From Nocardia sp. (GTDB taxonomy: Bacteria > Actinomycetota > Actinomycetes > Mycobacteriales > Mycobacteriaceae), in NCBI RefSeq assembly GCF_025465275.1, contig NZ_JAODNK010000157.1, forward strand, positions 1-58,899: a stretch of 58,899 nt of DNA, read 5' to 3'. The translations under genes were made by a program, and so were the position numbers. Below the pieces are notes generated by a model. It did not search any database, was not told the origin of the DNA, and saw only the letters and a list, made by a program, of their open reading frames with translations. Below are positions 23,687-32,784 of the stretch, piece by piece. How positions within the stretch are numbered: position 1 is the first letter of the stretch; every line of letters starts with the position of its first letter.

Positions 23687-24808
23687 TCAGCGTGCTGCGG
23701 GGCGGTGGCGGAGGTGGGTGAGGAGCGGCTCGCCGGCGGTGGACCACCATGCGGTGTGGCCGAGGAAGTAGTGGTTGTAGGCGATTTCGGCGTTGGCGGG
23801 GTTGCTGCCGGGGATTACGCTGAGGAAGTAGTCGATTTCGGAGAGTTCGTACTCTGCGTGGACCAGGGGGAGAAGGTCTGGGAGGGCGCGGGATTCGGTG
23901 CTTGTCAGGGGGCGGATCGACTCATAGCCGTTCAGGAACGCATCGACCTGTTCGACTTGAATGCGGGCGGGGCCGCCATTGCGGAGGGAGATCCAGTCGA
24001 CGGCGCAGCGCTCTAGGGCGATCGCGACGTCGTGGATGGCGGTGGTGCGGTCGCAGAGGCCGAAATCTATGACGGTGGAGGGGGTCTCGTGCTGCCAGAG
24101 CAGGTTGGTGCCGTGCCAGTCATTGTGAGTCCATCTGGGGGATACACCGTCGAGGAGCGGGTAGAGGCGGGCATGGAACGGGAGATGGAGGCGCTCTACG
24201 TCGGCGCGCCAGTCACGTGTATCCAGGAAGGCCGTGAGGGCGGGGCGGGCCGCGGCCAGTTTCTCGATTGCCGTGATCGGGTCGGGGGCGGCGAAGACCG
24301 TGAAGCTCGCCAGGAGCGGGCGGGGCGGGCGCGGCGGAGCGTTGTATCCGATTGCGGCCAGGTGTAATCGGGCCAGCACGCGTCCGGCTGATTCGGCCTG
24401 CGCCCGGGATTGATAGGGCGACCAGGAGAATGTGCCCCGGTACAGATCGTCGCCGATGCCCAGTTCCTGTACCTCGTACGCGAATTCGCCCATTTCGCGG
24501 GTGAGCAGCACGCGCGGGATCGGAATTCCGTTCTCGCGCAGGTGATTCATGAAGCCGTGCTCTTCGGCGAGCGCCGTGGCGTCGCGCAGGGTGCGGGGCA
24601 GGCGCTTGATGATGACCGAGAGGCCGCTGGCGGTGCGGGCCTGTGCGGTGGCGGAAAGCGGTCGGGGACTGCGCCATTCGATGACGGCATCCGCGTCGAG
24701 GAGGGTGGTGATCTCCGGGCCGGTCAGTGGCGGCCAGTCGGGGCCGACCAGCGGATCCGACCCCATGCCGAAGACGCGGTCACCGTCCGCCCGATCAGGC
24801 GTCGGCAT
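23687..24808 (-). CDS. Aminoglycoside-phosphotransferase/choline-kinase-family small-molecule kinase
   Basis: 373 residues from ATG 24808, which overlaps the end of the permease gene (ATGCCGACGCCTGA), a translational-coupling arrangement. The protein-kinase-like fold is shown by the lysine strand GLSVIIKRL, the Brenner motif HNDWHGTNLLW (catalytic Asp) and VIDFGLCDR (metal-binding Asp). Members phosphorylate hydroxyl groups of small molecules such as choline, thiamine, methylthioribose or antibiotics. The coupling to an NCS1-type permease suggests the imported compound is the substrate. Drug resistance is not indicated by anything seen. Confidence 0.82.
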   Translation of the reverse strand: MPTPDRADGDRVFGMGSDPLVGPDWPPLTGPEITTLLDADAVIEWRSPRPLSATAQARTASGLSVIIKRLPRTLRDATALAEEHGFMNHLRENGIPIPRVLLTREMGEFAYEVQELGIGDDLYRGTFSWSPYQSRAQAESAGRVLARLHLAAIGYNAPPRPPRPLLASFTVFAAPDPITAIEKLAAARPALTAFLDTRDWRADVERLHLPFHARLYPLLDGVSPRWTHNDWHGTNLLWQHETPSTVIDFGLCDRTTAIHDVAIALERCAVDWISLRNGGPARIQVEQVDAFLNGYESIRPLTSTESRALPDLLPLVHAEYELSEIDYFLSVIPGSNPANAEIAYNHYFLGHTAWWSTAGEPLLTHLRHRPAAR

Positions 24809-26150
24809 CGGACGGGGCCCTCCGGCGTTGCAGGACAACCAGAACCGCGGTCACCGCGGCGGCCACCAGCCAGGAGAACAGGGAGGCCGAGGACCACCAG
24901 CCGGGATGGAAGCCGATGCCGTCCTGCGCCTTGGTCCAGAAGTTCACCCACCAGTGGATCGAGCCCGGATTGCACAGCTGGTAGACCACGAATCCGCAGA
25001 GCCACGGCAGCAGCATGAGCGGCCGGGCGGGCGCGTTCTGGGCGAGATTCCATCCGTTTCGACCACTCCCGAAGAAGTAGTCGACGATGAGCACCGCGCT
25101 CAATGGAACGAAGACCGAGCCGATCAGGACAAGGAAGTTGCTGTAGCTGGTGAAGTCGTGCACGGGCAGCGCCAGCAGCGTGACGACCACGCCGATCCCG
25201 AGCGCCAGCAGTCGCCGGTCCACGCGAGGCAGCAGGTTCTGGATCGACATGGCTGTCGAGTACACATTTGCGAACGACTGATCGGATTCGCGCAGCACCA
25301 GTACCGCGAAGAAGGCCCAGCCCGCGGTGACGCCGAGGAACGTGTCGAAAATGTGCTCGCTATTTCCGCCCGCCTGCAGGATGGCGAGAATGCCGAGTAG
25401 ATAGCACCAGAACTGCGCCACCGAGTAGCCGAGCACGGCCGCTCCAGCGGACGTGCGCGCCGAACGTGAGTGCCGGGTGTAGTCGGCGGCCAAGGGCACG
25501 AAGGACACCGATACCGCGAGGGCGCTATCCACGGCCGGGAAGAAGCCACTCCAGCTGGTATTCGGAAGTTCCGTAATCGGTTGCCGCAGTAGCTGAATCG
25601 TGAAATAGATCAACGCGATGCCGACTGCGACCGAAACGTATTTGCGCAGGATGTGCAGGACTCGCAGCGGCCAGATGGCCATAGCGGTGGAGAGCACACC
25701 GGCCGCGACGATGACCAGCCCGTGCGGGACGCGGTCATGGGTGAGCGACGAGACGCCCAGCGCGATGACGGTCAGTTCGAAGACGCCCCAGCCGACGCAC
25801 TGGACGATATTGGCGACGGTCGGCACATAGGAGAGCTTGGTGCCGAACAGCCCGCGCAGAACCGCCATAGCGGGTGCGCCGGTCAGCGTGCCGACGGCGC
25901 CCGTGCCGGCGACCATGGCGATACCGGCCACCGTGCCGAGCAGCGTCGCCAGCAACGCGCCCGCGATCGGCAGCGGCGGGGCGTCTGGCCCGAGCGGGAA
26001 CAGCACAATGGCCGCACCGCTGAATCCGATGAGGCTGACGCCGAGATTCAGCCAGAAGGCCGCCTGGTCACTGAAGCTGAGCGTGCGCGGCGGCTCGGTA
26101 TCGAGCAGCAACGGCGCTTCCTGGCGGTCGGGCGGTGTAGCGGTGGTCAT
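24795..26150 (-). CDS. NCS1-family purine/cytosine-type permease
   Basis: 451 residues from ATG 26150, with about 12 membrane helices. The N-terminal helix segment FSDQAAFWLNLGVSLIGFSG and the later FVPLAADYTRHSRSARTS and YFFGSGRNGW are typical of cytosine permease and CytX-like members. The family carries nucleobases, hydantoins, hydroxymethylpyrimidine or related vitamins with Na+ or H+. The coupled kinase gene downstream suggests uptake followed by phosphorylation. No TPP riboswitch motif is seen in the 80 bp upstream. Confidence 0.85.
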   Translation of the reverse strand: MTTATPPDRQEAPLLLDTEPPRTLSFSDQAAFWLNLGVSLIGFSGAAIVLFPLGPDAPPLPIAGALLATLLGTVAGIAMVAGTGAVGTLTGAPAMAVLRGLFGTKLSYVPTVANIVQCVGWGVFELTVIALGVSSLTHDRVPHGLVIVAAGVLSTAMAIWPLRVLHILRKYVSVAVGIALIYFTIQLLRQPITELPNTSWSGFFPAVDSALAVSVSFVPLAADYTRHSRSARTSAGAAVLGYSVAQFWCYLLGILAILQAGGNSEHIFDTFLGVTAGWAFFAVLVLRESDQSFANVYSTAMSIQNLLPRVDRRLLALGIGVVVTLLALPVHDFTSYSNFLVLIGSVFVPLSAVLIVDYFFGSGRNGWNLAQNAPARPLMLLPWLCGFVVYQLCNPGSIHWWVNFWTKAQDGIGFHPGWWSSASLFSWLVAAAVTAVLVVLQRRRAPSDADA

Positions 26151-26225
26151 GACCAGTGATGCTACGGGGCGGGTCGGGCAAAACGGGCAGCTAGCTGTCC
26201 TGGTGCGCAGGCCACCGCCCGTCAT

Positions 26226-26298
26226 CCCGCCATGGTTCGCCGGGGGGTCCCGCCATGGTTCGCTACGTCATCCCGGCATGCTTTCGGCCGGGATCCAC
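26226..26298. repeat. Dispersed 32-bp palindromic repeat (copy A) with a second duplicated 15-mer
   Basis: Positions 26267-26298 are an exact copy of a 32-bp repeat also present at 32030-32061 and, with one change, at 35959-35990. Its core is an 8-bp inverted repeat ATCCCGGC / GCCGGGAT around ATGCTTTCG. Just before it the 15-mer CCCGCCATGGTTCGC occurs twice (26226-26240 and 26249-26263). The element lies downstream of the small membrane protein gene at 26330. Confidence 0.9.
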
Positions 26299-26329
26299 AC
26301 CGTCCCTCAGCGCCGCAACACGGTTGCTC

Positions 26330-26776
26330 TCACAGGCACAGCATGATGCGGTCGCGGTTGCGCGGATCGACGCGGATCGAAAGTATGCCGCCCACTGCGA
26401 TTCTCGGCTGCACCACCGGTTCGACATCGAAGACGATGCTGCCGTGATAGGTCTCCGACCCCGGCACCACAAGTTCCAGATCGAGTGCGGTGAGCTCGGT
26501 GCAATGGTCGGTGCGACTGAGCGGGTGCACGCCCTCGATGGTCGCCCAGCCCTCCAGGCCGTGGCGTCGTAGCCGGCGATCCTGGCGAGTGGGCTGCTGC
26601 GCCAGCAGCATTCCGAGGCCGAGGAAGGTGCCGAACAGGCCGACCAGCACGATTATCTGCAGCGGCACGGTGCCGGGCGGAGTGAGCGGCTCCAACCAGG
26701 CCAGCCAGATACAGAGCGAGACGACATATGCCGCCGTCACAGCGAGCACAGTGCGAAAAATACGCGCGTGGTCCAT
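26330..26776 (-). CDS. Small membrane protein, function unknown
   Basis: 148 residues. Two N-terminal membrane helices (about residues 8-28 and 38-60) are followed by a cytoplasmic or periplasmic beta-rich domain starting RRLRRHGLEGWATIEGVHPL and ending VEPVVQPRIAVGGILSIRVDPRNRDRI. This layout (two helices, then an OB-like domain with V-D-P-x-N/R-x) resembles DUF3592-like proteins. No partner is evident. The start has no strong ribosome site. Confidence 0.65.
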   Translation of the reverse strand: MDHARIFRTVLAVTAAYVVSLCIWLAWLEPLTPPGTVPLQIIVLVGLFGTFLGLGMLLAQQPTRQDRRLRRHGLEGWATIEGVHPLSRTDHCTELTALDLELVVPGSETYHGSIVFDVEPVVQPRIAVGGILSIRVDPRNRDRIMLCL

Positions 26777-26851
26777 CGAGACCCTCCAACCACGGCTTCC
26801 GGAACTCCAGGATAGTCCGGAATCTCCGTGCGGGTGGGGGATCGGGCGAGG

Positions 26852-27430
26852 TCAGGCCGGTGTGCGTAGCGCGGTGAGCGCATCCAGGTCGAGCGGGACG
26901 ATGATGCCGTCGAGTTCGAGGGTCACCTGTCCTGAATACTCACCGGTCGGTTGGTAGCGGCCGTCGTGCAGCCGATGCGTGGACAGCCGCACCGACCCCT
27001 CGGTATCGAGCAGCCAGTAGTGCTCGATACCGCTCGCGGCGTACTCCGCGAACTTCATGACCCGATCGGTGCGCCGCGAGCCCGGCGACACGATCTCTAT
27101 GGCCGCCAAGACATCCGGGGGCAGCACCCGGGCGGCATGCGCCGCGCCCGCCTCGCCGCCCACCACCAGCACGTCCGGTACTCGCACTGTCGCCGGATGT
27201 GCCTGTTCGATGACCAATTCGACGCGGGCCAGCGCGGCGACCCGCCGCGGTAGCGCGGGTTCCAATTGGGCCGCCAGCCGCCACACCGCCAGCTGATGCC
27301 GGGGCGGCTGCGGCGCCATCACCAGCACCCCGTCCACCAATTCGCGGCAGCGGCCGTGCTGCTCCTCGGGGAACTCCGACCACTCGGCCAGCGTCAATAG
27401 GTGATCAGGCCAGGACGCAACAGCTTTCAT
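26852..27430 (-). CDS. Uma2-family (DUF820) PD-(D/E)XK nuclease-like protein
   Basis: 192 residues from ATG 27430; a longer start at 27469 is possible. Family marks in order: LLTLAEWSEFPEE, ELVDGVLVMAP, RVPDVLVVGGE and the core AIEIVSPGSRRTDRVMKFAE followed by GIEHYWLLD. The Asp and Glu-Ile-x-Ser are the presumed metal site of the restriction-endonuclease fold. Uma2 proteins are numerous in cyanobacteria and actinobacteria and their role is unknown. It stands alone. Confidence 0.82.
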   Translation of the reverse strand: MKAVASWPDHLLTLAEWSEFPEEQHGRCRELVDGVLVMAPQPPRHQLAVWRLAAQLEPALPRRVAALARVELVIEQAHPATVRVPDVLVVGGEAGAAHAARVLPPDVLAAIEIVSPGSRRTDRVMKFAEYAASGIEHYWLLDTEGSVRLSTHRLHDGRYQPTGEYSGQVTLELDGIIVPLDLDALTALRTPA

Positions 27431-27509
27431 TGTTTCCGCCAGCGCTACCGCGGGACTCGACCGACGCATTCCGTCAGTCTTTCACGCTCGGCAACCCCAC
27501 AGCGACGTT

Positions 27510-28184
27510 TCACCCCTTCAATCGCAGAACCGCCAGCACCCGCCGATGATGCAGATCCGACGGCGGCAACTCCAGCTTGGTGAAGATATTGCCGATGTGC
27601 TTCTCCACCGCCCGTTCGGTCACCGTGAGCGCCTGCGCCAGCGCGGAATTGGACAGGCCCTGGGCCATCAATTCCAGCACCTCCCGCTCGCGCGGCGTGA
27701 GCCGTGCCAGCGAATCCTGTTGCCGGGCCGCACCCATCAGCTGGCTCACCACCTCCGGATCGAGCGCGGTGCCGCCGGTCGCGACCCGCTGCAGGGCATC
27801 CACGAAATCACCGATATCGGCCACCCGGTCCTTGAGCAGATAGCCCACCCCGCCCGCGCCGGACGCGAGAAGTTCGGTGGCATAACGTGTTTCGATCCAC
27901 TGCGAGAACACCAGTACGCCGGTGCCGGGATGCCCGCGGCGCAGCGCCAGCGCCGCGATCAGCCCCTCGTCGGTGAAACTGGGGGGCATGCGCACATCGA
28001 CCACCGCCACGTCGGGCCGGTGTTCGGCGACCGCCGCCGCCAGCCCGTCCGCATCGCCGACCGCCGCCACCACGTCGTGGCCGCGTTCGGTGAGCAGCGA
28101 GGTCAGCCCGTCGCGCAGAATCGCATTGTCCTCGGCGATCACCACGCGCAGGTGATTCTGCGCGGGGCGGGCGGGTGCGCTCAT
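27510..28184 (-). CDS. NarL/LuxR-type response regulator
   Basis: 224 residues from ATG 28184 with AGGAG upstream. The receiver domain occupies residues 10-130, with acidic Asp pair in VVIAEDNAIL and phospho-acceptor Asp in VAVVDVRMPP. The LuxR-type helix-turn-helix spans about 155-215 (LTPREREVLELMAQGLSNS, VTERAVEKHIGNIFTKL). It pairs with the histidine kinase gene 72 bp upstream on the same strand. Targets cannot be told from the sequence. Confidence 0.93.
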   Translation of the reverse strand: MSAPARPAQNHLRVVIAEDNAILRDGLTSLLTERGHDVVAAVGDADGLAAAVAEHRPDVAVVDVRMPPSFTDEGLIAALALRRGHPGTGVLVFSQWIETRYATELLASGAGGVGYLLKDRVADIGDFVDALQRVATGGTALDPEVVSQLMGAARQQDSLARLTPREREVLELMAQGLSNSALAQALTVTERAVEKHIGNIFTKLELPPSDLHHRRVLAVLRLKG

Positions 28185-28256
28185 GTCATTCTCCTGTCCG
28201 GGCTTTCGCATGGTGTTCGGCGGTCGCGGCGGTCCTGCCGAGCTACATCGGCGCAT

Positions 28257-29648
28257 TCACTGGGGTCCGGCGACCGGCAACACCATGGTCACGACGGTCG
28301 GTCCGCTGACGGGGCTGTCCACGACGAGGGTGCCGTCCACCGAGCGGGCCCGGGCGGCCAGACCCGAAAGACCGCCCACCACAACGGCTTCCCCGGGCCC
28401 TTCGGCCGGTTGCAGGGCACCGCCCTGGCCGTTGTCGCGCACACTGACCATCAGCGTGTCCACGCCGGTCGGCAGGACCGCCACCCAGATGCGGTTCGCA
28501 CCAGCGTGTTTCACTACATTGGTGAGCAGTTCGGCCACCGAGAAGTAGGCGATGGCCTCGATGGCGGGGCTGGGGCGCACCGGCAGCAACACCCGCAGTT
28601 CCACCGGTATCGAGCACCGGGCGGCCAAGGTTTCCAGGGCCGCTTCCAGGCCCAGATCCAGTGCGGGAGGGTGGATGCCGCGCACCAGTTCGCGCAGTTC
28701 GGTCAGCGCTTCCTTGGAACCGGTGCGGGCCTGCGCGATGAGTTCACCGGCGTCACCGCCCGTGGCCAGTCGCTCCTCGGCGCGGCCGAGCATCATGGCA
28801 ATGCTGACCAGCCGCGCCTGGGTGCCGTCGTGCAGATTGCGTTCCAGCCGGCGCAGGGTGGCGGCGGAATCGTCGACGGCGGCCCGGCGGCTCTCCTGCA
28901 ACTCGACCAGGCGCCGGTCGCGCGCGGTGGGCGTGAGCAGCCACTGCCCGAGCAGCCGGTGCAGCAGGCATACGGCGCGGATCAGCCACGGCAGCAGGAA
29001 GCAGCCCAGCACACCCAGTGCGGCGAAGGCGAGTACCCGCGGCCAGCTGTCGACGAAGTACTGGTTGAACTGCATGAGCGAATGGTGTTCCACCCCATTG
29101 GCATCCACATTCGTGGGATTGAACAGCGCCCACGGAATGGGGGAGAGCGCGAGGAATCCCGTCATGGCGATCACCATCAGCGTCAGGTAGCCGACCCCGA
29201 TGCCGAGTACACCTTCGAAGGCCAGGAAAAGCACTGCGCGCCAAGAGGTTCGATCGGTGAATGCGCCGCGCAGCCAGCCCCAGATGCCGGGCCGGAAGGA
29301 GAACGGGGGCGGTTCGGTCAGCGGCGTATCCAGTAGGAGTGCGGACAGCACCCGGTAGATCCGGCCCCAGATCCGGCCACCGAGGATGACGCAGGCCATC
29401 AGCGGGATGCCGATCAAGACGATGAACGCGTACAGACTGCCCGCGAATCCGACAGACAGATAGACCGCACCGACACAGCCGAGCACGAAGGTGATGATCA
29501 GATAGGCGAATTCCTTCCAGGTGCGCGCCCGGAACGGTGTCACCAGGAAGGTGCGCAGCATGGCGCCCGGATCGGGGCGCGGCGGCGGCGCGGGTTCCGG
29601 ATCGGGCATATCGAGCACGATAGTGGGGAAGGCTGCCGTATCGCTCAT
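28257..29648 (-). CDS. Sensor histidine kinase (HisKA_3 type)
   Basis: 463 residues from ATG 29648. The N-terminal part has a Pro-rich start and four to five membrane helices in an actinobacterial sensor-type module. The phospho-acceptor His is in ERNLHDGTQARLVSIAMMLG, the DesK/NarX-like dimerisation box. The ATP-binding domain shows LTNVVKHAGANRI (N box), VRDNGQGG (G1) and GGLSGLAARARSVDGTL (G2). The signal is unknown. It forms a two-component system with the response regulator that follows. Confidence 0.92.
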   Translation of the reverse strand: MSDTAAFPTIVLDMPDPEPAPPPRPDPGAMLRTFLVTPFRARTWKEFAYLIITFVLGCVGAVYLSVGFAGSLYAFIVLIGIPLMACVILGGRIWGRIYRVLSALLLDTPLTEPPPFSFRPGIWGWLRGAFTDRTSWRAVLFLAFEGVLGIGVGYLTLMVIAMTGFLALSPIPWALFNPTNVDANGVEHHSLMQFNQYFVDSWPRVLAFAALGVLGCFLLPWLIRAVCLLHRLLGQWLLTPTARDRRLVELQESRRAAVDDSAATLRRLERNLHDGTQARLVSIAMMLGRAEERLATGGDAGELIAQARTGSKEALTELRELVRGIHPPALDLGLEAALETLAARCSIPVELRVLLPVRPSPAIEAIAYFSVAELLTNVVKHAGANRIWVAVLPTGVDTLMVSVRDNGQGGALQPAEGPGEAVVVGGLSGLAARARSVDGTLVVDSPVSGPTVVTMVLPVAGPQ

Positions 29649-29790
29649 ACCCTTATCGTGGCTGGCAGACGGTGCCGAGCACGAGCGAGCAGACCCGTCG
29701 ATCAGGGGTGTAGGCAGCACGACCATCGGGCATTTTGTCGCTCTACGGCATAAATCGTCGTGGCGGGTCTCGGCGAAATACGATGTCGCT

Positions 29791-30114
29791 GTGAACTACC
29801 CGCCGCCTTACGGCTACCAGGGCTATCCCGCCTACGGTGCACCACGGCCAGACCATCCGCAGGCCACCACGATTCTGGTGCTGGGCATTCTGAGCCTGGT
29901 GTTCTGCCAGCTGCTCGGGCCGGTCGCGTGGATCATGGGCAGCAAGGCTCGCAAGGAGATCGAATACTCCGAAGGAATGCTCGGCGGGCGCGGCAATGTG
30001 ATGGCCGGATACGTGTGCGGCATCATCGCCACCTGCATGCTCACCCTGGCGATCCTCATCTACGGCGGCATCATCCTGTTCGCCGTCCTCAACGCCCACA
30101 ACAGCAGCTACTGA
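29791..30114 (+). CDS. Small DUF4190-type membrane protein
   Basis: 107 residues from GTG 29791. A Tyr/Pro-rich start (NYPPPYGYQGYPAYGAPRP) is followed by two membrane helices around LVLGILSLVFCQLLGPVAWI and AGYVCGIIATCMLTLAILIY, separated by the family loop GSKARKEIEYSEGMLGGRGN. DUF4190 proteins are common and uncharacterised in actinobacteria. It lies 21 bp before the TrmH gene and is probably in its transcript. Confidence 0.85.
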   Translation: MNYPPPYGYQGYPAYGAPRPDHPQATTILVLGILSLVFCQLLGPVAWIMGSKARKEIEYSEGMLGGRGNVMAGYVCGIIATCMLTLAILIYGGIILFAVLNAHNSSY

Positions 30115-30134
30115 GCCGCCACTACGATGACGCG

Positions 30135-30830
30135 GTGAGTTCCGACCCCAGCTCCGATGACCCGATCGCTCCCGAGCTCGGCTCCGGTCCGACCGAATGG
30201 GGTGAGCATCCGCACGGTGTCGGGCCGTGGCGCGACGAATACGGCACCGAACCGCCGGACGATCCGCGCCTGGACCCGGAGTTGCTCGCGCACGGCGACC
30301 GCCGCAATGTGGTGGACGCCTACCGCTATTGGGCCCGCGAGGCCATCGTCGCCGATATCGACGGCCGCCGGCACCCCTTCCACGTGGCCATCGAGAACTT
30401 CGGCCACGATGCGAATATCGGCACGGTCGTGCGCACCGCCAATGCCTTCGGCGCGGCCGCCGTGCACATTGTCGGCCGTAAGCGCTGGAACCGCCGCGGC
30501 GCCATGGTCACCGACCGCTACCAGCACATCCACCATCACGCCGATACCACCGAACTGCTGAAGTTCGCCGCGGCGGCGGGCCTGACCGTGGTCGCGGTCG
30601 ACAATGTCCCCGGCTCGGTGCCGCTGGAAACGGCTCGGCTGCCGCGCGATTGCCTGCTCCTGTTCGGCCAGGAGGGCCCGGGCGTCACCGATGCCGCGCG
30701 GGACGCCGCCGTCCTGACCGTCTCGATCGCGCAGTTCGGCTCCACCCGGAGCATCAATGCGGGCGTGGCCGCGGGCATCGCCATGCACGCCTGGATCAGG
30801 GAACATGCGGATCTGTCCCACGCCTGGTAA
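30135..30830 (+). CDS. TrmH/SpoU-family RNA 2'-O-methyltransferase, Rv0380c-like
   Basis: 231 residues from GTG 30135. It is a SPOUT methyltransferase: motif 1 is NIGTVVRTANAFGA with the catalytic Arg, motif 2 is LLLFGQEGPGV and motif 3 is SINAGVAAGIAMHAW, together forming the knotted SAM site. It would methylate a ribose in tRNA or rRNA. The N-terminal 70 residues are acidic and family-specific. In mycobacteria the counterpart lies close to pyrE; here it is 8 kb away. Confidence 0.9.
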   Translation: MSSDPSSDDPIAPELGSGPTEWGEHPHGVGPWRDEYGTEPPDDPRLDPELLAHGDRRNVVDAYRYWAREAIVADIDGRRHPFHVAIENFGHDANIGTVVRTANAFGAAAVHIVGRKRWNRRGAMVTDRYQHIHHHADTTELLKFAAAAGLTVVAVDNVPGSVPLETARLPRDCLLLFGQEGPGVTDAARDAAVLTVSIAQFGSTRSINAGVAAGIAMHAWIREHADLSHAW

Positions 30831-30875
30831 CAAATCAGCCACGAAACCGGCCGTGCGGCTGGCACGATATGTCCT

Positions 30876-32018
30876 ATGACTTCGCGGACCGGACGCAATA
30901 TCGAGCCGACCGCTGCGCTCTGGGCGGAGCGTGCCGACCTGGCGGAGTCGGCGATCGTCTCGAGGCACCTGAGAACGCTGTGGGCGGTGCCCGGAACAGC
31001 GCTCGGGGTTGTCGGGTGGCCAGCGACAAAACGCGAACGTGGCTTCGCGAACTGGCACTACTGGTGGCAGGCGCATTTGATCGACTGTGCGGTGGATGCG
31101 GCCAATCGGGCGCCGACGCCGGCGCGGCAGCGCCGGATCTGGTCGATCGCGCACGGTATGCGGATGCGCAATCTCACCGGCTGGACCAATAACTATTACG
31201 ACGATATGGCCTGGCTGACAATCTCTTTGGAGCGTGCCGAGCGCACCCAGCAGATCACCGAGGTGCGGGGTGCGCTGATCGCGCTGGACAAGGAGTTGTA
31301 CACCGGGTTCGAGCCGGAGTTCGGTGCGGTGCCGTGGCGTAGGAACTCCGATTTCTTCAATACCCCCGCGAACGGTCCGGTCGGTATTGCGATGGCCCGG
31401 CTCGGCCGCTACGCCCGCGCCCAGGAGATCTCCGACTGGCTCGACAACACCCTGCGCGACAAGGAGACCGGCCTCATCTTCGACGGCGTGCACCTGCCGT
31501 CGGGTGAAGTCGAACGCCCCGTCTACAGCTACTGCCAGGGCGTGGTGCTCGGCCTGGAAACCGAACTCGCCGTGCACACCGGGGAGCCCCGGCATGTCGA
31601 GCGCGCCGTGCGCCTGCTCGCCGCGATCGAAGAGCATATGGTCGGCGGCGGGGTGGTCATCGGCGGCGGCGGCGGGGACGGCGGCCTGTTCAACGGCATT
31701 CTCGTGCGCTACCTGGCGCTCATGGCGGTGATGCTGCCCGGCGAGGACCGCGCGCAGGTCACCGCGCGCCGCACCGCGGCCGCTATCGTGCGCAATTCCG
31801 CGACGGCCGCCTGGGAGAACCGCCTGGAGGTGGAGGGCGAGCCGCTCTTCGGCCCGGACTGGCGGTTGCCCGCGCGACTACCCGCGGTATCGGGTGCGGG
31901 CCGCTTCGAAGGGGGCTCGGTCTCCGCCTCGCGCACCCCCGAACGCGATCTGTCGGTTCAGCTTTCGGGCTGGAAGCTCATGGAAGCGGCGCACACCGTC
32001 TCCGCCGCCGGACTCTGA
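30876..32018 (+). CDS. Glycoside hydrolase family 76 (endo-alpha-1,6-mannanase-like), Rv0365c-like
   Basis: 380 residues with no signal peptide visible. The GH76 catalytic Asp pair is in NNYYDDMAWLTISL, and further family segments are NSDFFNTPANGPVG, TGLIFDGVHL and YSYCQGVVLGLE. The family cleaves alpha-1,6-mannan, which in mycolic-acid bacteria forms the backbone of lipomannan and lipoarabinomannan. Without an export signal it may act on cytoplasmic or internalised oligosaccharide. A 32-bp repeat follows its stop. Confidence 0.88.
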   Translation: MTSRTGRNIEPTAALWAERADLAESAIVSRHLRTLWAVPGTALGVVGWPATKRERGFANWHYWWQAHLIDCAVDAANRAPTPARQRRIWSIAHGMRMRNLTGWTNNYYDDMAWLTISLERAERTQQITEVRGALIALDKELYTGFEPEFGAVPWRRNSDFFNTPANGPVGIAMARLGRYARAQEISDWLDNTLRDKETGLIFDGVHLPSGEVERPVYSYCQGVVLGLETELAVHTGEPRHVERAVRLLAAIEEHMVGGGVVIGGGGGDGGLFNGILVRYLALMAVMLPGEDRAQVTARRTAAAIVRNSATAAWENRLEVEGEPLFGPDWRLPARLPAVSGAGRFEGGSVSASRTPERDLSVQLSGWKLMEAAHTVSAAGL

Positions 32019-32029
32019 CGCTAACCCCC

Positions 32030-32061
32030 GTCATCCCGGCATGCTTTCGGCCGGGATCCAC
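32030..32061. repeat. Dispersed 32-bp palindromic repeat (copy B)
   Basis: Identical over 32 bp to 26267-26298. It fills most of the 48-bp convergent gap between the GH76 and DedA stops, so its hairpin (ATCCCGGC / GCCGGGAT) may end both transcripts. Confidence 0.9.
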
Positions 32062-32066
32062 CTGCG

Positions 32067-32774
32067 TCAGCCGTTCTTGCTCCGCGGCTCGGGCGGCACG
32101 GTTTCGCATTCGCTGTCGAGGTCGAAATCCTCGATGGGCCGCGACATTTCGGCCCGGTACTGGCGCACACCGACCAGGGTGCCCAGAATCAGGCCGACCA
32201 CGAGCGTCCCGATCACGGCGGGCATCAGCCAGGACACCTGCTCCAGGAAGCTGCCCGCGTAGTAGCCGATCAGTAGCAGCACCGGCGCCCAGATGATCGC
32301 GCCGATGGTGGAGGCGATCGTGTACTTGCGGTGATCCATATCCGCGGCCCCGGCGACCATGGGGCACAACGTGCGAACCCACGGGATCCAGCGCGCCACC
32401 AGCACAGCCAGGAACCCGTGCCGGTGTAGTAGTTCGGCCACCCGCCCGAGGTTGCGGGTGTTGATGTATTTGCCGTTCTTGCGCGCTACCAGGTGATGCC
32501 CGGTGCGCTGTCCGACCACATAGCCGACCTGATTGCCCGCGATGGCGGCGATCATGGTTCCGATAGCCAGCGCCCAGATATGCAATTGGCCGCTGGCCTG
32601 CGAGGCCATGACGACGCCGGCCGTGATGAGCATGGAATCCCCGGGCAGGAACAGCCCGATGATGAACGCGCACTCCAGGAAAACGAAGGTGAGGACAACA
32701 GTCCACACCAGCACCGGCCCGGCCGTCTCGAGCGGTCCGAAGCCGCTCATGGCGAGGGTTAGTGGGGTGGTCGA
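32067..32774 (-). CDS. DedA-family membrane protein (first of two)
   Basis: 235 residues from GTG 32774 (an ATG at 32750 is possible). It has the family pattern: ECAFIIGLFLPGDSMLITAGV at the first helix-loop, GNQVGYVVGQRTG, and the signature LVARWIPWVRTLCPMVAGAADMDHRKY with the buried Arg. DedA/VTT proteins move or flip phospholipids, including undecaprenyl phosphate, and are needed for envelope homeostasis. It lies 10 bp after the second DedA gene in the same operon. The start has no clear ribosome site, so coupling is likely. Confidence 0.88.
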   Translation of the reverse strand, partial: STTPLTLAMSGFGPLETAGPVLVWTVVLTFVFLECAFIIGLFLPGDSMLITAGVVMASQASGQLHIWALAIGTMIAAIAGNQVGYVVGQRTGHHLVARKNGKYINTRNLGRVAELLHRHGFLAVLVARWIPWVRTLCPMVAGAADMDHRKYTIASTIGAIIWAPVLLLIGYYAGSFLEQVSWLMPAVIGTLVVGLILGTLVGVRQYRAEMSRPIEDFDLDSECETVPPEPRSKNG

Positions 32775-32784
32775 CACCGATGGC

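Noticed and set aside
23687..24808. An aminoglycoside-resistance gene
   Set aside because: Only the general kinase motifs are present, and coupling to a permease favours a metabolic kinase; nothing indicates an antibiotic substrate.
26151..26266. A TPP riboswitch upstream of the NCS1 permease
   Set aside because: The conserved CTGAGA and ACCTGA-type segments are not present on the minus strand.
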